A stretch of 64,000 bases of DNA from Bradyrhizobium sp. NP1 (GCF_030378205.1 NZ_CP127385.1:5310001-5374000), one strand, 5' to 3'. Positions 15,205-23,930 are shown, numbered from the stretch's first letter. The notes: generated by a model from the sequence alone, not told the origin. Numbers and translations: made by a program.

Positions 15205-15822
15205 ATGTGCGCCCGTGATGTGACCGTTATCGTTGCACTTGCCCTTGCCTTGGGCGTCGTGCCCGCAAAGGGCTCTTCCCCGCGCGGCCCAACGATCGCA
15301 AGCACCTATAGTTCGACCGCGCCGGCGCAGTGCCGCGCCGTTGGCAAGCCCGACGCGCTCGACGGCGGCATCACGCGAGTTTGCCTCGGCAAAGGCGGGT
15401 TTTTGCTCCTGGTCAGCGAAGGCGACCTGCGCGAAACAGTCTCCGTCGGCCGCAACCGGACTGCGGCAGCTCGGGAGCCCGCGGCCAGCGCCCGGTTCGG
15501 CCCCTTCAATTCGAGCGGAAACACTGTCGAATGGCGTACCGCGGACGGCAAGCCGTTCGCGATCATCCAGGGCTGGCAGCTCGCCGACAATGCGGACGCA
15601 GACAAGGATGGCCGGCCGCGCAGCAAGGCGATGCTCGTCGTCACCCGCCTGCCGCCGGGGCCGGTCTGCCATGTCGCCTATGTCGACGTCGCCGCCAATC
15701 GCGAGGCCAACGCGCTTGCCCGCCAGGCGGCCGACCAGACCGCGCGTGATTTCGATTGCCGCAAGGATGCGGTGAAAGTGATCGGCGCGTCCGGCCGTGC
15801 CGTAGAGCTCACGCAGCGCTAA
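15205..15822 (+). CDS. Secreted hypothetical protein, 205 aa
   Basis: A hydrophobic N-terminus (VTVIVALALALGVVPAKG) suggests a Sec signal, followed by a roughly 180-residue domain with cysteines near 43, 60, 154 and 185 that could form two disulfides. The strand-rich middle (FNSSGNTVEWRTADGKPFAIIQGW, not a known catalytic motif) suggests a beta fold. Its TAA stop overlaps the TAG stop of the convergent TetR gene by two bases. Function unknown; periplasmic location is inferred. Confidence 0.6.
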   Translation: MCARDVTVIVALALALGVVPAKGSSPRGPTIASTYSSTAPAQCRAVGKPDALDGGITRVCLGKGGFLLLVSEGDLRETVSVGRNRTAAAREPAASARFGPFNSSGNTVEWRTADGKPFAIIQGWQLADNADADKDGRPRSKAMLVVTRLPPGPVCHVAYVDVAANREANALARQAADQTARDFDCRKDAVKVIGASGRAVELTQR

Positions 15823-16556
15823 GGCGAGGAGTCTGGAGGCCGAGCCACGGTGATCTTCAGCATGGCCTCCAGCAGCGGCTCGACGCCGGTGCCCTCGGGC
15901 AGCCTGCGCAGGATGTCGGCCAGCCGCCCGTCGAGCAGCAGCATGGTGAAGCCGTGCACCAGCGACCAGGCGCGCGCGATCGCTGCCGCCTGCTCCAGCG
16001 TGAGCGCTTCCGCCTCGATATGCTCGTGGCGGCTGGCGCCGACGGACCGCGCCAGGCCTGCGAAGGACGCATCCGCCGCCTCGCACAGCGAGGGCCGCGA
16101 CATGTCGAGCCGCTCGGTGCGGAACATCAGCCCATACATGCCGGGATGCGCCTGGGCATAGGCGACATAGGCCTTGGCCGCGGCCATCGCGCGCTGCGGG
16201 GGCTGCGTGCTGCTGGCGCGTGCCGCCTCCATCGTGGCGTTGAACTGCCGGAATCCGATCGCGGCGAGCTCGCTGACAAGCCCCGTGAGGTCGCCAAAAT
16301 GATGCTTTGGCGCCGCATGTGACACTCCGGCCTCGCGTGCCACCGCGCGCAGCGTCAGCCCGGCAAGGCCGTCGCGCTCCAACACCCGCTCGGCAGCCGC
16401 AAGCAGCGCCTCGCGCAACGCGCCATGATGGTATGGCGCCTCGGCCGCCGCTCGTGCCTCGCGCGCAGCCTTGGGCAGCCTGCCCGATCGGGCCGGCGCC
16501 GCGCGGGCAGAAGCCCGGGCCGGGCGAAATTTCGTTTCCTCAGTCCGCTTTGCCAT
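15819..16556 (-). CDS. TetR-family regulator
   Basis: A 245-residue protein: a basic, Ala-rich leader of about 35 residues, then a TetR helix-turn-helix (ALREALLAAAERVLERDG, LTLRAVAREAGVSHAAPKHHFG) and a ligand domain that resembles the WHG class. The start at 16556 is favoured because the best minus promoter (TTTACG at 16587-16592, TATAAC at 16564-16569) puts transcription at about 16557, which excludes the in-frame ATG at 16577. Two TTTAC-N3-GTAAA boxes lie in the divergent promoter region, so it probably represses itself and the membrane-protein gene. Confidence 0.87.
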   Translation of the reverse strand: MAKRTEETKFRPARASARAAPARSGRLPKAAREARAAAEAPYHHGALREALLAAAERVLERDGLAGLTLRAVAREAGVSHAAPKHHFGDLTGLVSELAAIGFRQFNATMEAARASSTQPPQRAMAAAKAYVAYAQAHPGMYGLMFRTERLDMSRPSLCEAADASFAGLARSVGASRHEHIEAEALTLEQAAAIARAWSLVHGFTMLLLDGRLADILRRLPEGTGVEPLLEAMLKITVARPPDSSP

Positions 16557-16563
16557 CCAAGTT

Positions 16564-16592
16564 GTTATAAAGCCCAATGTTTACAACGTAAA
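16564..16592 (-). promoter_or_regulatory. tetR promoter with operator O1
   Basis: On the minus strand TTTACG (16587-16592) and TATAAC (16564-16569) are 17 bp apart. The box TTTACAACGTAAA (16580-16592) covers the -35, so bound regulator would block tetR transcription. The predicted start is about one base before the start codon. Confidence 0.65.
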
Positions 16593-16600
16593 GATTTTGC

Positions 16601-16650
16601 TTGACCCGTGCGGGCAGCAGCACTACTTTTATCTTTACGATGTAAAGATA
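16601..16650 (+). promoter_or_regulatory. Promoter of the divergent membrane gene with operator O2
   Basis: TTGACC (16601-16606) and TACTTT (16624-16629) are 17 bp apart. Directly downstream is a perfect palindrome, TATCTTTAC-GAT-GTAAAGATA (16630-16650), covering the expected start point. Its core is the same TTTAC-N3-GTAAA as O1, about 50 bp away. Binding would cover the transcription start of the gene at 16668. Confidence 0.7.
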
Positions 16651-16667
16651 GCCCCGAGGGGCTGCAT

Positions 16668-17258
16668 ATGACGCTCTTCCTGATCCTCGCGCCCTATGGC
16701 GCCTTTGCCTCCCTGCTGCTGCTGGCCTCCGGCAAGGTCAGCGTGTTCGCCGCCGCCGCGGTCAGCCTGGCCGTCATCGCCATCGACTTCATCCGCGGCC
16801 GCTCGCTGAAGCTTCTGGCCGCCTCGAGTGCCGCGCTCTATGGCGGCATCGGGCTTTACCTGGCCCTGGTCGACGTATCCCCGAGCAACGCTACGGTGAA
16901 GCTCGCGGTCGACGCCGGCATCTTCATCATTTCGCTCGGCTCGATCCTGATCCACCATCCCTTTACGCTGCAATATGCGATCGAGGCGGTGCCGGCCGAG
17001 ACCGCCGCGATGCCCGGCTTCGTGCGCACCAACTACATCGTCACCGCGGTCTGGACCGCGGCGGCGTTGGTCATGCTGATCTCGAGCCTCGCGCCGTTCT
17101 ACGTGCCGGGCATGCCGATCTGGTCGACCCTGGCGGTCGCCGCCGCAGCCCGCAACAGCGCCGTCTACTTCACGCGGTGGTACCCGCGCTACCGGCGGGA
17201 GAGGCGCGCCGCCGCGCCGTCCAATGCGCTGATCGCCGCACCGAAGGCAAGCAGTTAG
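16668..17258 (+). CDS. Integral membrane protein, 196 aa
   Basis: Six hydrophobic segments are visible (for example FLILAPYGAFASLLLLA, VFAAAAVSLAVIAIDFI, LLAASSAALYGGIGLYLAL, LAVDAGIFIISLGSILI), with a short basic C-terminal tail. GGGG precedes the start at 16668. A conserved-looking HHPFTLQYA loop follows helix 4. It is the target of the divergent TetR-controlled promoter, so it is made when the regulator is released; relatives of such units often answer hydrophobic compounds. The family is not recognised and transport is not shown. Confidence 0.7.
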   Translation: MTLFLILAPYGAFASLLLLASGKVSVFAAAAVSLAVIAIDFIRGRSLKLLAASSAALYGGIGLYLALVDVSPSNATVKLAVDAGIFIISLGSILIHHPFTLQYAIEAVPAETAAMPGFVRTNYIVTAVWTAAALVMLISSLAPFYVPGMPIWSTLAVAAAARNSAVYFTRWYPRYRRERRAAAPSNALIAAPKASS

Positions 17259-17336
17259 GAATACGCGGCAGGATCGGCTATACCGCCCCCGGAGCGGGCC
17301 TGATTTGAAACCGCTTTGGAGGAGGAGATTTTTACG

Positions 17337-17633
17337 ATGGGCGTTGACGGCAACTGGAATCTGACCATGAGCACGCCGATGGGCGAGCGCAAGGCGACGC
17401 TGAACCTGAAGAGCGCAGGCGGCTCGCTGACCGGCACCCAGGGCGCGGACGGAAATTCGACGGAAATTTTTGACGGCACCGTCAACGGCGACAGCGTCGC
17501 CTGGAAGGTCTCGATCACCAATCCTATGCCGCTGACGCTCGAATTCACCGGCAAGGTCTCGGGCGACAGCATCTCCGGCGAGATGGGCATCGGCCCGATG
17601 GGCAGCTTCCCCTTCACCGGCGCGCGGACGTAA
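17337..17633 (+). CDS. Small beta-rich hypothetical protein, 98 aa
   Basis: GGAGGAG lies just before ATG 17337. The 98-residue product consists of alternating strands (GNWNLTMSTPMGERKATLNL, GSLTGTQG, FDGTVNGDSVAWKVSITNP, LEFTGKVSGDSISGEMGIG), a small antiparallel barrel-like fold without Cys or signal. It has no operon partner. Conserved small proteins of this shape exist in Bradyrhizobium, but I know no assigned function. Confidence 0.65.
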   Translation: MGVDGNWNLTMSTPMGERKATLNLKSAGGSLTGTQGADGNSTEIFDGTVNGDSVAWKVSITNPMPLTLEFTGKVSGDSISGEMGIGPMGSFPFTGART

Positions 17634-17640
17634 TTTTTCC

Positions 17641-18315
17641 TCAGAAGCAGATCTGCATCGACAGACCATGGATGTCGCGTGGCGGCGTTCCCTCAGGGAT
17701 GCTGCCCGCCGTCTCGCGCGCGGCGATCGCCACCGCGCAGGCATCGAGCACGTCGTCGATTTTGGCGCCGCTGCCGATCCGCCTCGTACTCAGCCAGCGA
17801 CCGATATCGCCTATCCCCTGGCGTTCGAGCAACCGGCAGCGCAGGCCGGCGCCCGCCTCCGATTTCTTCGACGGCAGCGGCCTGCCGCCGTTCAGGCGCA
17901 GAAATGCCAGTTCGGGATGCACCTCGCGGATATCGCGTGAGGGATTGGCGCGAACGAAGGCATCGACCTCCATGATCTTCGGCCCGAGGTGCCAGAGCTG
18001 GCGGGACACCCGCTTCTGGCCGCGCCGGACCGCTTCCCGATTGGCGTGATCGGGATCATCAAATTCCTGCCAGAGCCAGCGCCGCGCTCCGGTGAAAACG
18101 CGCGAGGCATGCGGCCGCAGCTTCGTCCGCGCAAGCTGGTCGCAGGCCCGCTCGCCGTCGTCGGTCATGCCGATCGGAATATCGATTGCTGCCCGGTCAA
18201 ACGGCCGCGACAGCGCGTCCGTCACGTCGGGATGGAAGCTGACCTCGTGATGGTCGCCGTCGAGCGTGACGGCGACCCAACCTCTACTAAATCCATCGAG
18301 GCCGAGCGCCCTCAC
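17641..18315 (-). CDS. DUF429-family predicted nuclease-like protein
   Basis: A 224-residue protein of the DUF429 family (RNase H-like fold). The opening [13 protein letters not shown] carries the first acidic residue, [21 protein letters not shown] the second region, and [16 protein letters not shown] the last Asp pair. Its GTG start (18315) overlaps the fumarase stop (GTGA), so the gene is translationally coupled to fumarase and made from the same message. A role in nucleic-acid cleavage is a fold-based inference; the link to fumarase may only be operon convenience. Confidence 0.75.
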   Translation of the reverse strand: MRALGLDGFSRGWVAVTLDGDHHEVSFHPDVTDALSRPFDRAAIDIPIGMTDDGERACDQLARTKLRPHASRVFTGARRWLWQEFDDPDHANREAVRRGQKRVSRQLWHLGPKIMEVDAFVRANPSRDIREVHPELAFLRLNGGRPLPSKKSEAGAGLRCRLLERQGIGDIGRWLSTRRIGSGAKIDDVLDACAVAIAARETAGSIPEGTPPRDIHGLSMQICF

Positions 18316-19967
18316 CCCAGGTTCAACTCCTTGAAGAAGTCGTTGCCCTTGTCGTCGATGATGATGAAGGCCGGGAAATCCACGACCTCGATGCGCCAGA
18401 TCGCTTCCATGCCGAGCTCGGGATATTCGACGACCTCGACCTTCTTGATGCAGTGCTCGGCGAGGTTCGCGGCCGCGCCGCCGATCGAGCCGAGATAGAA
18501 GCCGCCGTGCTTCTTGCAGGCCTCGCGCACGGCTGGCGCGCGGTTGCCCTTGGCGAGCATCACCATGGAGCCGCCGGCCGCCTGGAACTGGTCGACGAAG
18601 GAATCCATCCGCCCCGCGGTGGTCGGGCCGAACGCGCCCGAGGCATAGCCTTCCGGCGTCTTGGCGGGACCTGCGTAATAGATCGGATGGTTCTTGAAGT
18701 AGTCCGGCAGCGGCTCGCCCTTCTCCAGCCGCTCGCGCAGCTTGGCATGGGCGGAATCGCGCGCCACGATCATGGTGCCGGTGAGCGACAACCGCGTCTT
18801 GATCGGATGCTTCGAGAGCGTCGCCAGAATGTCCTTCATCGGCCGGTTGAGATCGATCTTGACGACCTCGCCGCCGAGCGCCTGCTCGACCTGCGGCAGA
18901 TACTGCGCCGGATTGTGCTCGAGCTCCTCGAGATAGACGCCGTCCCTGGTGATCTTGCCGAGCACCTGGCGGTCCGCCGAGCAGGACACGCCAAGCCCGA
19001 TCGGCAGCGACGCACCGTGGCGCGGCATCCGGATCACGCGCACGTCGTGGCAGAAATACTTGCCGCCGAACTGCGCGCCGACGCCGAGGCTCTGCGTCAT
19101 CTTGTGGATCTCTTTCTCCATTTCGAGATCGCGGAAGGCATTGCCGTCGGCCGAGCCGTGGGTCGGCAGCGCGTCGAGATAGCGGGCCGACGCAAGCTTC
19201 ACCGTCTTCATGCAGAGCTCGGCGGAGGTGCCGCCGATCACGATCGCGAGGTGATAGGGCGGGCAAGCCGCAGTGCCGAGGGTGAGCACCTTCTCCTTCA
19301 GGAACGCGAGCAGGCGATCCTTCGTCAGCACCGAGGGCGTGGCCTGGAACAGGAAGCTCTTGTTGGCGGAGCCACCACCCTTCGCCATGAACATGAACTT
19401 GTAGGCGTCATCCCCCTCGGCGTAGATCTCGCACTGCGCCGGCATGTTGTTGGCGGTGTTCTTCTCCTCGTACATCGACAGCGGCGCGACCTGCGAATAG
19501 CGCAAATTGCGGCGCAGGTAGGCGTCGCGGGCGCCTTCCGACAGCGCCGCCTCGTCGTCGCCGTCGGTGATGACGTTGCAGCCCTTCTTGCCCATGATGA
19601 TCGCGGTGCCGGTGTCCTGGCACATCGGCAGCACGCCGCCGGCGGCGATGTTGGCGTTCTTCAGGAAATCCAGCGCGACGAACTTGTCGTTGGGGCTTGC
19701 TTCCGCATCATCCAGGATGTTGCGAAGCTGCTTGAGGTGGCCGGGGCGCAAATAATGGTTGATCTCGCCGAAGGCGGCCTCCGACAGCGCGCGCAGCGCC
19801 TCGCGTGACACCACCAGCATCTCCTTGCCGAGCACCTTCTCGACCCGCACGCCCTCGCTCGTGACCTTCTTGTAGGGCGTCTCATCCTTGCCGAGCGGAA
19901 ACAGCGGCGTGTGCTTGTAGGGCGGGACAGGCTTTTGCGGGTCGGGAAAGGCGGCGGGCGCGTTCAT
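18312..19967 (-). CDS. fumA: Fumarate hydratase class I
   Basis: A 551-residue class I (iron-sulfur) fumarase. The three cluster cysteines are visible in [29 protein letters not shown] and [14 protein letters not shown], and the C-terminal swivelling domain holds [20 protein letters not shown]. It interconverts fumarate and malate in the TCA cycle. The start at 19967 matches class I length; the frame upstream is open but runs into the divergent hydrolase gene and has no homologous character. A terminator-like hairpin lies 24-47 bp upstream of the ATG on the same strand, which could act as an attenuator. Confidence 0.93.
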   Translation of the reverse strand: MNAPAAFPDPQKPVPPYKHTPLFPLGKDETPYKKVTSEGVRVEKVLGKEMLVVSREALRALSEAAFGEINHYLRPGHLKQLRNILDDAEASPNDKFVALDFLKNANIAAGGVLPMCQDTGTAIIMGKKGCNVITDGDDEAALSEGARDAYLRRNLRYSQVAPLSMYEEKNTANNMPAQCEIYAEGDDAYKFMFMAKGGGSANKSFLFQATPSVLTKDRLLAFLKEKVLTLGTAACPPYHLAIVIGGTSAELCMKTVKLASARYLDALPTHGSADGNAFRDLEMEKEIHKMTQSLGVGAQFGGKYFCHDVRVIRMPRHGASLPIGLGVSCSADRQVLGKITRDGVYLEELEHNPAQYLPQVEQALGGEVVKIDLNRPMKDILATLSKHPIKTRLSLTGTMIVARDSAHAKLRERLEKGEPLPDYFKNHPIYYAGPAKTPEGYASGAFGPTTAGRMDSFVDQFQAAGGSMVMLAKGNRAPAVREACKKHGGFYLGSIGGAAANLAEHCIKKVEVVEYPELGMEAIWRIEVVDFPAFIIIDDKGNDFFKELNLG

Positions 19968-19990
19968 GGGGAGCTCTTGAGCGGGTTTTG

Positions 19991-20014
19991 AAAAAGGCCG
20001 CGCCAGGCGGCCTT
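19991..20014 (-). terminator. Intrinsic terminator hairpin in the fumarase leader
   Basis: On the minus strand AAGGCCGC, loop CTGGC, GCGGCCTT, then a T-run. The stem is perfect (19994-20014). It sits between the divergent hydrolase gene and fumA, in the direction of fumA, so it ends either antisense transcripts or part of the fumA message. Confidence 0.6.
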
Positions 20015-20081
20015 GACAGGCCTGATAGACTACCACGTCAGGCAGAGGCAACACAGGTTTCGGCATGGCGGAGGATCGGGA

Positions 20082-20762
20082 ATGGCTACTTTCGTCCTGA
20101 TTCCGGGTGGTTGGCACGGCGGCTGGGCCTTTGCCGGCATGATCGCGCGGCTCAGGCAGGCCGGCCATGAGGCCTACGCGCTGACGCTGCCCGGCCTCGA
20201 CGAAACCCCGCCCGAGGACGCCGCGCCGATCAACCTCGACACTCATATCGCCGACGTGCTGGAGTTCCTCAGCATCGAGGACCTCTCCGAGGTCGTGCTC
20301 TGCTCGCACAGCTATGGCGGCATGGTCGCGCGCGGCGTCGCCGACCGCGCGGCGGATCGGATCGCGGCGCTGATCTACCTGGACGCTTTCGTGCCGGACG
20401 ACGGCCAATCCTGGTGGGATCTTGCCAACGACCACTATCGCCGGATCGTGATCGAGCGCGCCCGTCATGATGGGCTCACGGTGCTGCCGCCGGAAGGGCG
20501 CGATCCGCGCCGCCGCCCTCACCCGCTCGGCGCCTTCCTGCAGGCGCTGCATCTCACCCGCGCCGAGCCGGCGATCCGCCGCGTCTTCGTCTATGCCAGC
20601 GGCTGGAGCGCGACGCCATTCACCGCGCAATATGAACGCCTGCGTGACGATCCGGCCTGGAGCGTGCACTCCATCGACTGCGCCCACGACCTCATCAATG
20701 TCGCGTCAGACGCGGTGTTCGATATCCTGACCGGGACCGCGCGAGAGCTGGCGCTTCCGTAG
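20082..20762 (+). CDS. Alpha/beta hydrolase, plant-esterase-like
   Basis: A 226-residue serine hydrolase. [14 protein letters not shown] holds the oxyanion loop (GGWHGGW), [11 protein letters not shown] the nucleophile Ser near residue 81, and DCAHDLIN the catalytic His near residue 210. This pattern is that of the MES/EstC branch (methyl-salicylate or pyrethroid esterase-like). GGAGGA precedes ATG 20082. There is no signal peptide, so it is cytoplasmic. The substrate is unknown. Confidence 0.85.
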   Translation: MATFVLIPGGWHGGWAFAGMIARLRQAGHEAYALTLPGLDETPPEDAAPINLDTHIADVLEFLSIEDLSEVVLCSHSYGGMVARGVADRAADRIAALIYLDAFVPDDGQSWWDLANDHYRRIVIERARHDGLTVLPPEGRDPRRRPHPLGAFLQALHLTRAEPAIRRVFVYASGWSATPFTAQYERLRDDPAWSVHSIDCAHDLINVASDAVFDILTGTARELALP

Positions 20763-20882
20763 CTCGGCGAAATACTAGTGCCGATTTGCAACGGTACGCG
20801 CACAGGCTCGACGGGAGGGGAACGGTGCCCTTGCGGCGGGCGGGCGCAGAGGCTTCAATGGCGCGGCATGGGGCCCTTTCAG

Positions 20883-21359
20883 ATGACATCACGACGACAA
20901 TTTCGCCGATCGATCCCGTTCGCCGCCGCGGCCGCGCTCACGGTTGCGTTCATGGCTTCCCCTGCCCGCGCCGACCGCTGCGACGATACCGCGGCCCAAC
21001 TGGCGAACGCGATCGACGGCCTCAAGGTCAATTTCAAGGCCGCCAACATCATCTATCTGACGCATCCCGCGGCGAGCGAATTCTCGCTCGGCTGCCGCGG
21101 CAAGGACTATGCCGTGGAGCTCTATGCCAAGGGCGACCGCAGGCTCAAGCCTGAGTTTTTGAACCTGGTTGGCCAGGCGGCCGCGGTCATCTTCACGCTG
21201 CCCAAGGACGACACCACGACCGGCACGTCGCGCTGCCTCAAGCGCATGGGCCTTCTGCGCGGCAACAAGATCACCATGCGCTACCGGCGGCTCGACCTGG
21301 AGTGCACGCGCAGCAGGACGGACGCCGCCATCGTGGTCCGCCGCGGGCTCGACCAGTAG
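20883..21359 (+). CDS. Secreted hypothetical protein, 158 aa
   Basis: The start at 20883 opens a signal peptide (MTSRRQFRRSIPFAAAAALT, cleaved near SPARADRCDD); ATG 20868 would add five residues. The mature domain has four cysteines (RCDD, LGCRGKD, SRCLKRM, LECTRSR), consistent with two disulfides, and a helical-strand mix. Probably periplasmic; family not recognised. It is convergent with the SRPBCC gene, 20 bp away. Confidence 0.6.
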   Translation: MTSRRQFRRSIPFAAAAALTVAFMASPARADRCDDTAAQLANAIDGLKVNFKAANIIYLTHPAASEFSLGCRGKDYAVELYAKGDRRLKPEFLNLVGQAAAVIFTLPKDDTTTGTSRCLKRMGLLRGNKITMRYRRLDLECTRSRTDAAIVVRRGLDQ

Positions 21360-21379
21360 GCCGCCCGCAGCCGATCGCG

Positions 21380-21853
21380 TCACCCTTTCGCGCAGCTCGG
21401 ATCGATTGCAACGGCGGCGTCGGTGCTCAGCGCCGCGATCCGGTCCGCCACCCGGCCCCACCCCGAGCTCATCGCGTCAAAGGCAAACTTGTTGCCGGGG
21501 AAGACGAAGCCGTCATGCACCAAGCGCAGCAGCGTGCCGCCCTCGACCGGCGTCAATGTCCAGGTCACCTCGGAATCAAGCCGTGAGCCATAGGCCGGGT
21601 TGGAATCCGAGCCGCCCTTCCAGGAATAGCGCAGCAGCCGTGGCGGCTCGCAGGCCAGCACCTCGCACTGCACGACGCCGTCCCAGTCGCCCATCGGCTG
21701 GGTTCGGAACGTGAAGCGATGGCCTACCTTGGGCTCAAAATCGTTCGGCATCAGCCATCGCGCGATCAATTCGCTTGTCGTGAGCGTGCGCCAGATCTTG
21801 TCCGGCGGATTCGGCAACACCTTCTCCAGGGTGATGGCATGGGTCTCACGCAT
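21380..21853 (-). CDS. SRPBCC (AHSA1-like) protein
   Basis: A 157-residue START-like/SRPBCC protein: LEKVLPNPPDKIWRTLTTSELIARWLMP at the N-terminus and VTWTLTPVEGGTLLRLVHDGF near the end are hallmarks of the Aha1/SRPBCC fold. These have a hydrophobic ligand cavity. The gene follows the ArsR regulator by 5 bp; this ArsR-SRPBCC pairing is widespread and suggests a ligand-sensing couple. Ligand unknown. Confidence 0.85.
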   Translation of the reverse strand: MRETHAITLEKVLPNPPDKIWRTLTTSELIARWLMPNDFEPKVGHRFTFRTQPMGDWDGVVQCEVLACEPPRLLRYSWKGGSDSNPAYGSRLDSEVTWTLTPVEGGTLLRLVHDGFVFPGNKFAFDAMSSGWGRVADRIAALSTDAAVAIDPSCAKG

Positions 21854-21858
21854 GAACG

Positions 21859-22176
21859 CTACTCCTTCAATAATTTCTCGAGCCTGTCGAAGCGCTCGCG
21901 CCAGAAGCTGCGGTAGTGGCCGATCCAGTCGATCAGCGGGTCGAGGCCCTCCGGCGCCGCCCGGTAGAGAATGTGCCGGCCGTCGCGGCGCTCGGTCACG
22001 AGCCCGGCGTCGCGCAGCGCGCGCAGATGCTGCGACACCGCCGGCTGCGACACCTTGGATCCCGCAACCAGGCGCGTCGCCGCGACCTCCCCTTCCCGCG
22101 CGATGCGCTCGAGCACCGCGCGGCGCGTCGGATCGGCGAGCGTCTTGACGATGGCGGTGAGGTCGGCAGCGGCCAT
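21859..22176 (-). CDS. ArsR-family regulator
   Basis: A 105-residue winged-helix protein: LADPTRRAVLERIAREGEV, SQPAVSQHLRALRDAGLVTERRDGRHILYRAAPEGL. There is no metal-binding Cys pair, so it is a non-metal-sensing member that pairs with the SRPBCC gene. TTGACA-N17-TATATA lies upstream so that transcription would start one base before the ATG (leaderless). A palindrome ATATAAG-N6-CTTATAT spans the promoter, the probable autoregulatory site. Confidence 0.88.
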   Translation of the reverse strand: MAAADLTAIVKTLADPTRRAVLERIAREGEVAATRLVAGSKVSQPAVSQHLRALRDAGLVTERRDGRHILYRAAPEGLDPLIDWIGHYRSFWRERFDRLEKLLKE

Positions 22177-22183
22177 GCGTCTA

Positions 22184-22212
22184 TATATAAGCTAACACTT
22201 ATATGATGTCAA
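22184..22212 (-). promoter_or_regulatory. ArsR promoter with palindromic operator
   Basis: Minus-strand TTGACA (22207-22212) and TATATA (22184-22189) are 17 bp apart, a near-consensus sigma70 promoter. The perfect inverted repeat ATATAAG-CTAACA-CTTATAT at 22185-22204 covers the spacer and the -10. The expected start site is 22177, next to the ATG at 22176. Confidence 0.75.
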
Positions 22213-22315
22213 CCCGAGCGGCAGATCGCTCGCATTTTATCGATCGCCTTCACCGCACCTTGATGCGCCGCCCTGCAGGATGACGGACGGAAACAGATTT
22301 CAAGGGATTTCAGCC

Positions 22316-22480
22316 GTGAGCATTTCCAGCGTTGCCCCGTCGACCCAGCCTGCCCCGGTGCAGGCGAGCACGCCAAAAGCACCCGACGTGCCGGCCGGCA
22401 GCGATGCCGACACCCACCAGCCGACGCCGAAGCCGCCGCTCCCCCCGGGCCAGGGCACCCGCGTCGATCAGCTGGTGTAA
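22316..22480 (+). CDS. Small Pro-rich hypothetical protein, 54 aa
   Basis: A GTG start at 22316 with AAGGGA upstream gives a 54-residue product; an ATG 12 codons earlier is possible. It is low in complexity (PAPVQ, TPKAPDVP, TPKPPLPPGQG) and ends TRVDQLV. There are no structured motifs. I believe similar small proteins occur in Bradyrhizobium. Function unknown. Confidence 0.45.
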   Translation: MSISSVAPSTQPAPVQASTPKAPDVPAGSDADTHQPTPKPPLPPGQGTRVDQLV

Positions 22481-22637
22481 TCTCCGCTCTTCTCGCGTCC
22501 GGCGCCGAACCCCGCGCGCCGCAAGTTTGCCCGAAAATCATGCATTGCTGTTCCCGGGTTCGGGGACGCGTGCATGATCGCAGGATGGCTTTCGCCGTCA
22601 CTGGCCCCGGCCTCTGGTAGGGATCGAGGAGCCTGCG

Positions 22638-22997
22638 ATGCAAACCACCAAGACCTTCACCGGCGGCTGTCATTGCGGCCAGGTGCGCTTCGAGGCGACC
22701 TCCGACCTCGCCATGGTGACGGCGTGCAATTGCTCGATCTGCACCAAGAAAGGGCTGCACTTCACCTTCCTGTCGCCGAAGAATTTTCAGCTTCGCGCCG
22801 GCGGCGAGAACCTGACGGAATACCTGTTCAACAAGCACGCCATCCGCCACCAGCTTTGCGTCGACTGCGGCGTCGACGTGTTCGCGCGCGGCAGGAAGCC
22901 CGATGGCACCGAGGTGGTGGCGCTGAACGTGAGCTGCATCGACGGCATCGATCTTGCCAAGGTCACGATGACGCCGATCGACGGCAGGAACAGATAG
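22638..22997 (+). CDS. GFA-family zinc protein
   Basis: A 119-residue protein of the GFA (glutathione-dependent formaldehyde-activating enzyme-like) fold. Zinc ligands are visible in FTGGCHCGQVRF, ACNCSICTKKG and HQLCVDCGVDVF. GAGGAG precedes the start region. Most members have no proven activity; binding of a thiol compound is inferred from the family. It is followed by an intergenic palindrome and the convergent GST gene. Confidence 0.85.
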   Translation: MQTTKTFTGGCHCGQVRFEATSDLAMVTACNCSICTKKGLHFTFLSPKNFQLRAGGENLTEYLFNKHAIRHQLCVDCGVDVFARGRKPDGTEVVALNVSCIDGIDLAKVTMTPIDGRNR

Positions 22998-23017
22998 AGA
23001 GAACGCCTTCCGGTTTT

Positions 23018-23107
23018 GTCATGCCCAGCCTTGTGCCGGGCATCCACGTCGTCCGGCACTGTACCACAGGCAAAGACGTGGATGGCCGGGACAAGCCCGG
23101 CCACGAC
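23018..23107. repeat. Long intergenic palindrome, third family
   Basis: Left arm GTCATGCCCAGCCTTGTGCC then GGGCATCCACGTC; right arm GACGTGGATGGCCGGGACAA then GCCCGGCCACGAC, with about 25 nt between. It is unlike the CTAG-bounded families. Similar sequences are, to my knowledge, common downstream of genes in Bradyrhizobium. It sits between the convergent GFA and GST genes and may fold as a terminator or RNA-stabilising hairpin. Confidence 0.8.
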
Positions 23108-23123
23108 GGCGATACAACCTCGA

Positions 23124-23831
23124 TCACAAATCCAGCGCCTTGTAGCGGCGGAAGATGCCTTCCTCGTTGAAGGGGATGCGGCGGTCGCTCGCGAGATAGG
23201 CCTTGATGTTGGGCCGCACCGCCACGCGATCGTGCAGTTCGACCAGGCGCGGAATCTCCGGCTCGAACGCCTGCATCCGCTTCGGAAACGCATAGCGCAG
23301 GCCGGCCACGATCTGGAACAGCGAGAGATCGACATAGCTGATGCGGCGCCCGGTCACGTAGGCGCCGCCATTGGCTCTCACCAGGCGCTCGAAATAGCCA
23401 AGATATTTCGGCACCCGCTCCTTCCAGAATTCCTCGCTGCGGCGTTTGGCCGGTGCGCGCTGGTCTTCGTAATAGAGCGTTGGTCCGAGCGGATGATGGC
23501 TGTCGTGGACTTCGAGCACGAGATCGGTGACCGTGAGCTGGAGCTGATGCACCCAGAGCCTTCCCGCTTCCGTCTTCGGCGCCAGCTGGTGCCGCGCGCC
23601 GAGATAGAGCAGGATGTTGGCGGTCTGCCCGATCACGAGCTTGCCGGCTTTGAGGAACGGCGGCGCAAAGGGCGGCGTGCCGCGCTTCTCGTCCATCATG
23701 CGCATCATCGCCGACATGCCGGTGCCGTGGCGCGCCTCGTCGTCATAGGAGGCGCCGGCGTCCTCCAGCGCGAGGCGGACATATTCGCCGCGACCCTGGA
23801 TGTTCGGCCAGTAATACAGCTGATAGCGCAT
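23124..23831 (-). CDS. Glutathione S-transferase family protein
   Basis: A 235-residue GST. The opening LYYWPNIQGRGEYVRLALEDAG contains the conserved Tyr and GRGE(Y) of sigma/prostaglandin-synthase-like GSTs, the IGQTANILLYLG stretch gives the GSH-binding Gln-Thr-(Ala/Ser), and YVTGRRISYVDLSLFQIVAGL is the N-capping motif of the C-terminal helical domain. It conjugates or isomerises with glutathione. Monocistronic. Confidence 0.87.
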   Translation of the reverse strand: MRYQLYYWPNIQGRGEYVRLALEDAGASYDDEARHGTGMSAMMRMMDEKRGTPPFAPPFLKAGKLVIGQTANILLYLGARHQLAPKTEAGRLWVHQLQLTVTDLVLEVHDSHHPLGPTLYYEDQRAPAKRRSEEFWKERVPKYLGYFERLVRANGGAYVTGRRISYVDLSLFQIVAGLRYAFPKRMQAFEPEIPRLVELHDRVAVRPNIKAYLASDRRIPFNEEGIFRRYKALDL

Positions 23832-23930
23832 TGCGGTCCTCTCATGGACAAGGGCATAGTCCGCAAAACTATGCCCTTTCCCGCCAACGCGCCAAGCCGC
23901 GATCAGTTCGCTGCGACGGTGCGACGCCGA

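Noticed and set aside
16608..16667. An upstream start for the TetR-divergent membrane protein
   Set aside because: The extension begins inside the promoter spacer and covers the operator; ATG 16668 has its own ribosome site.
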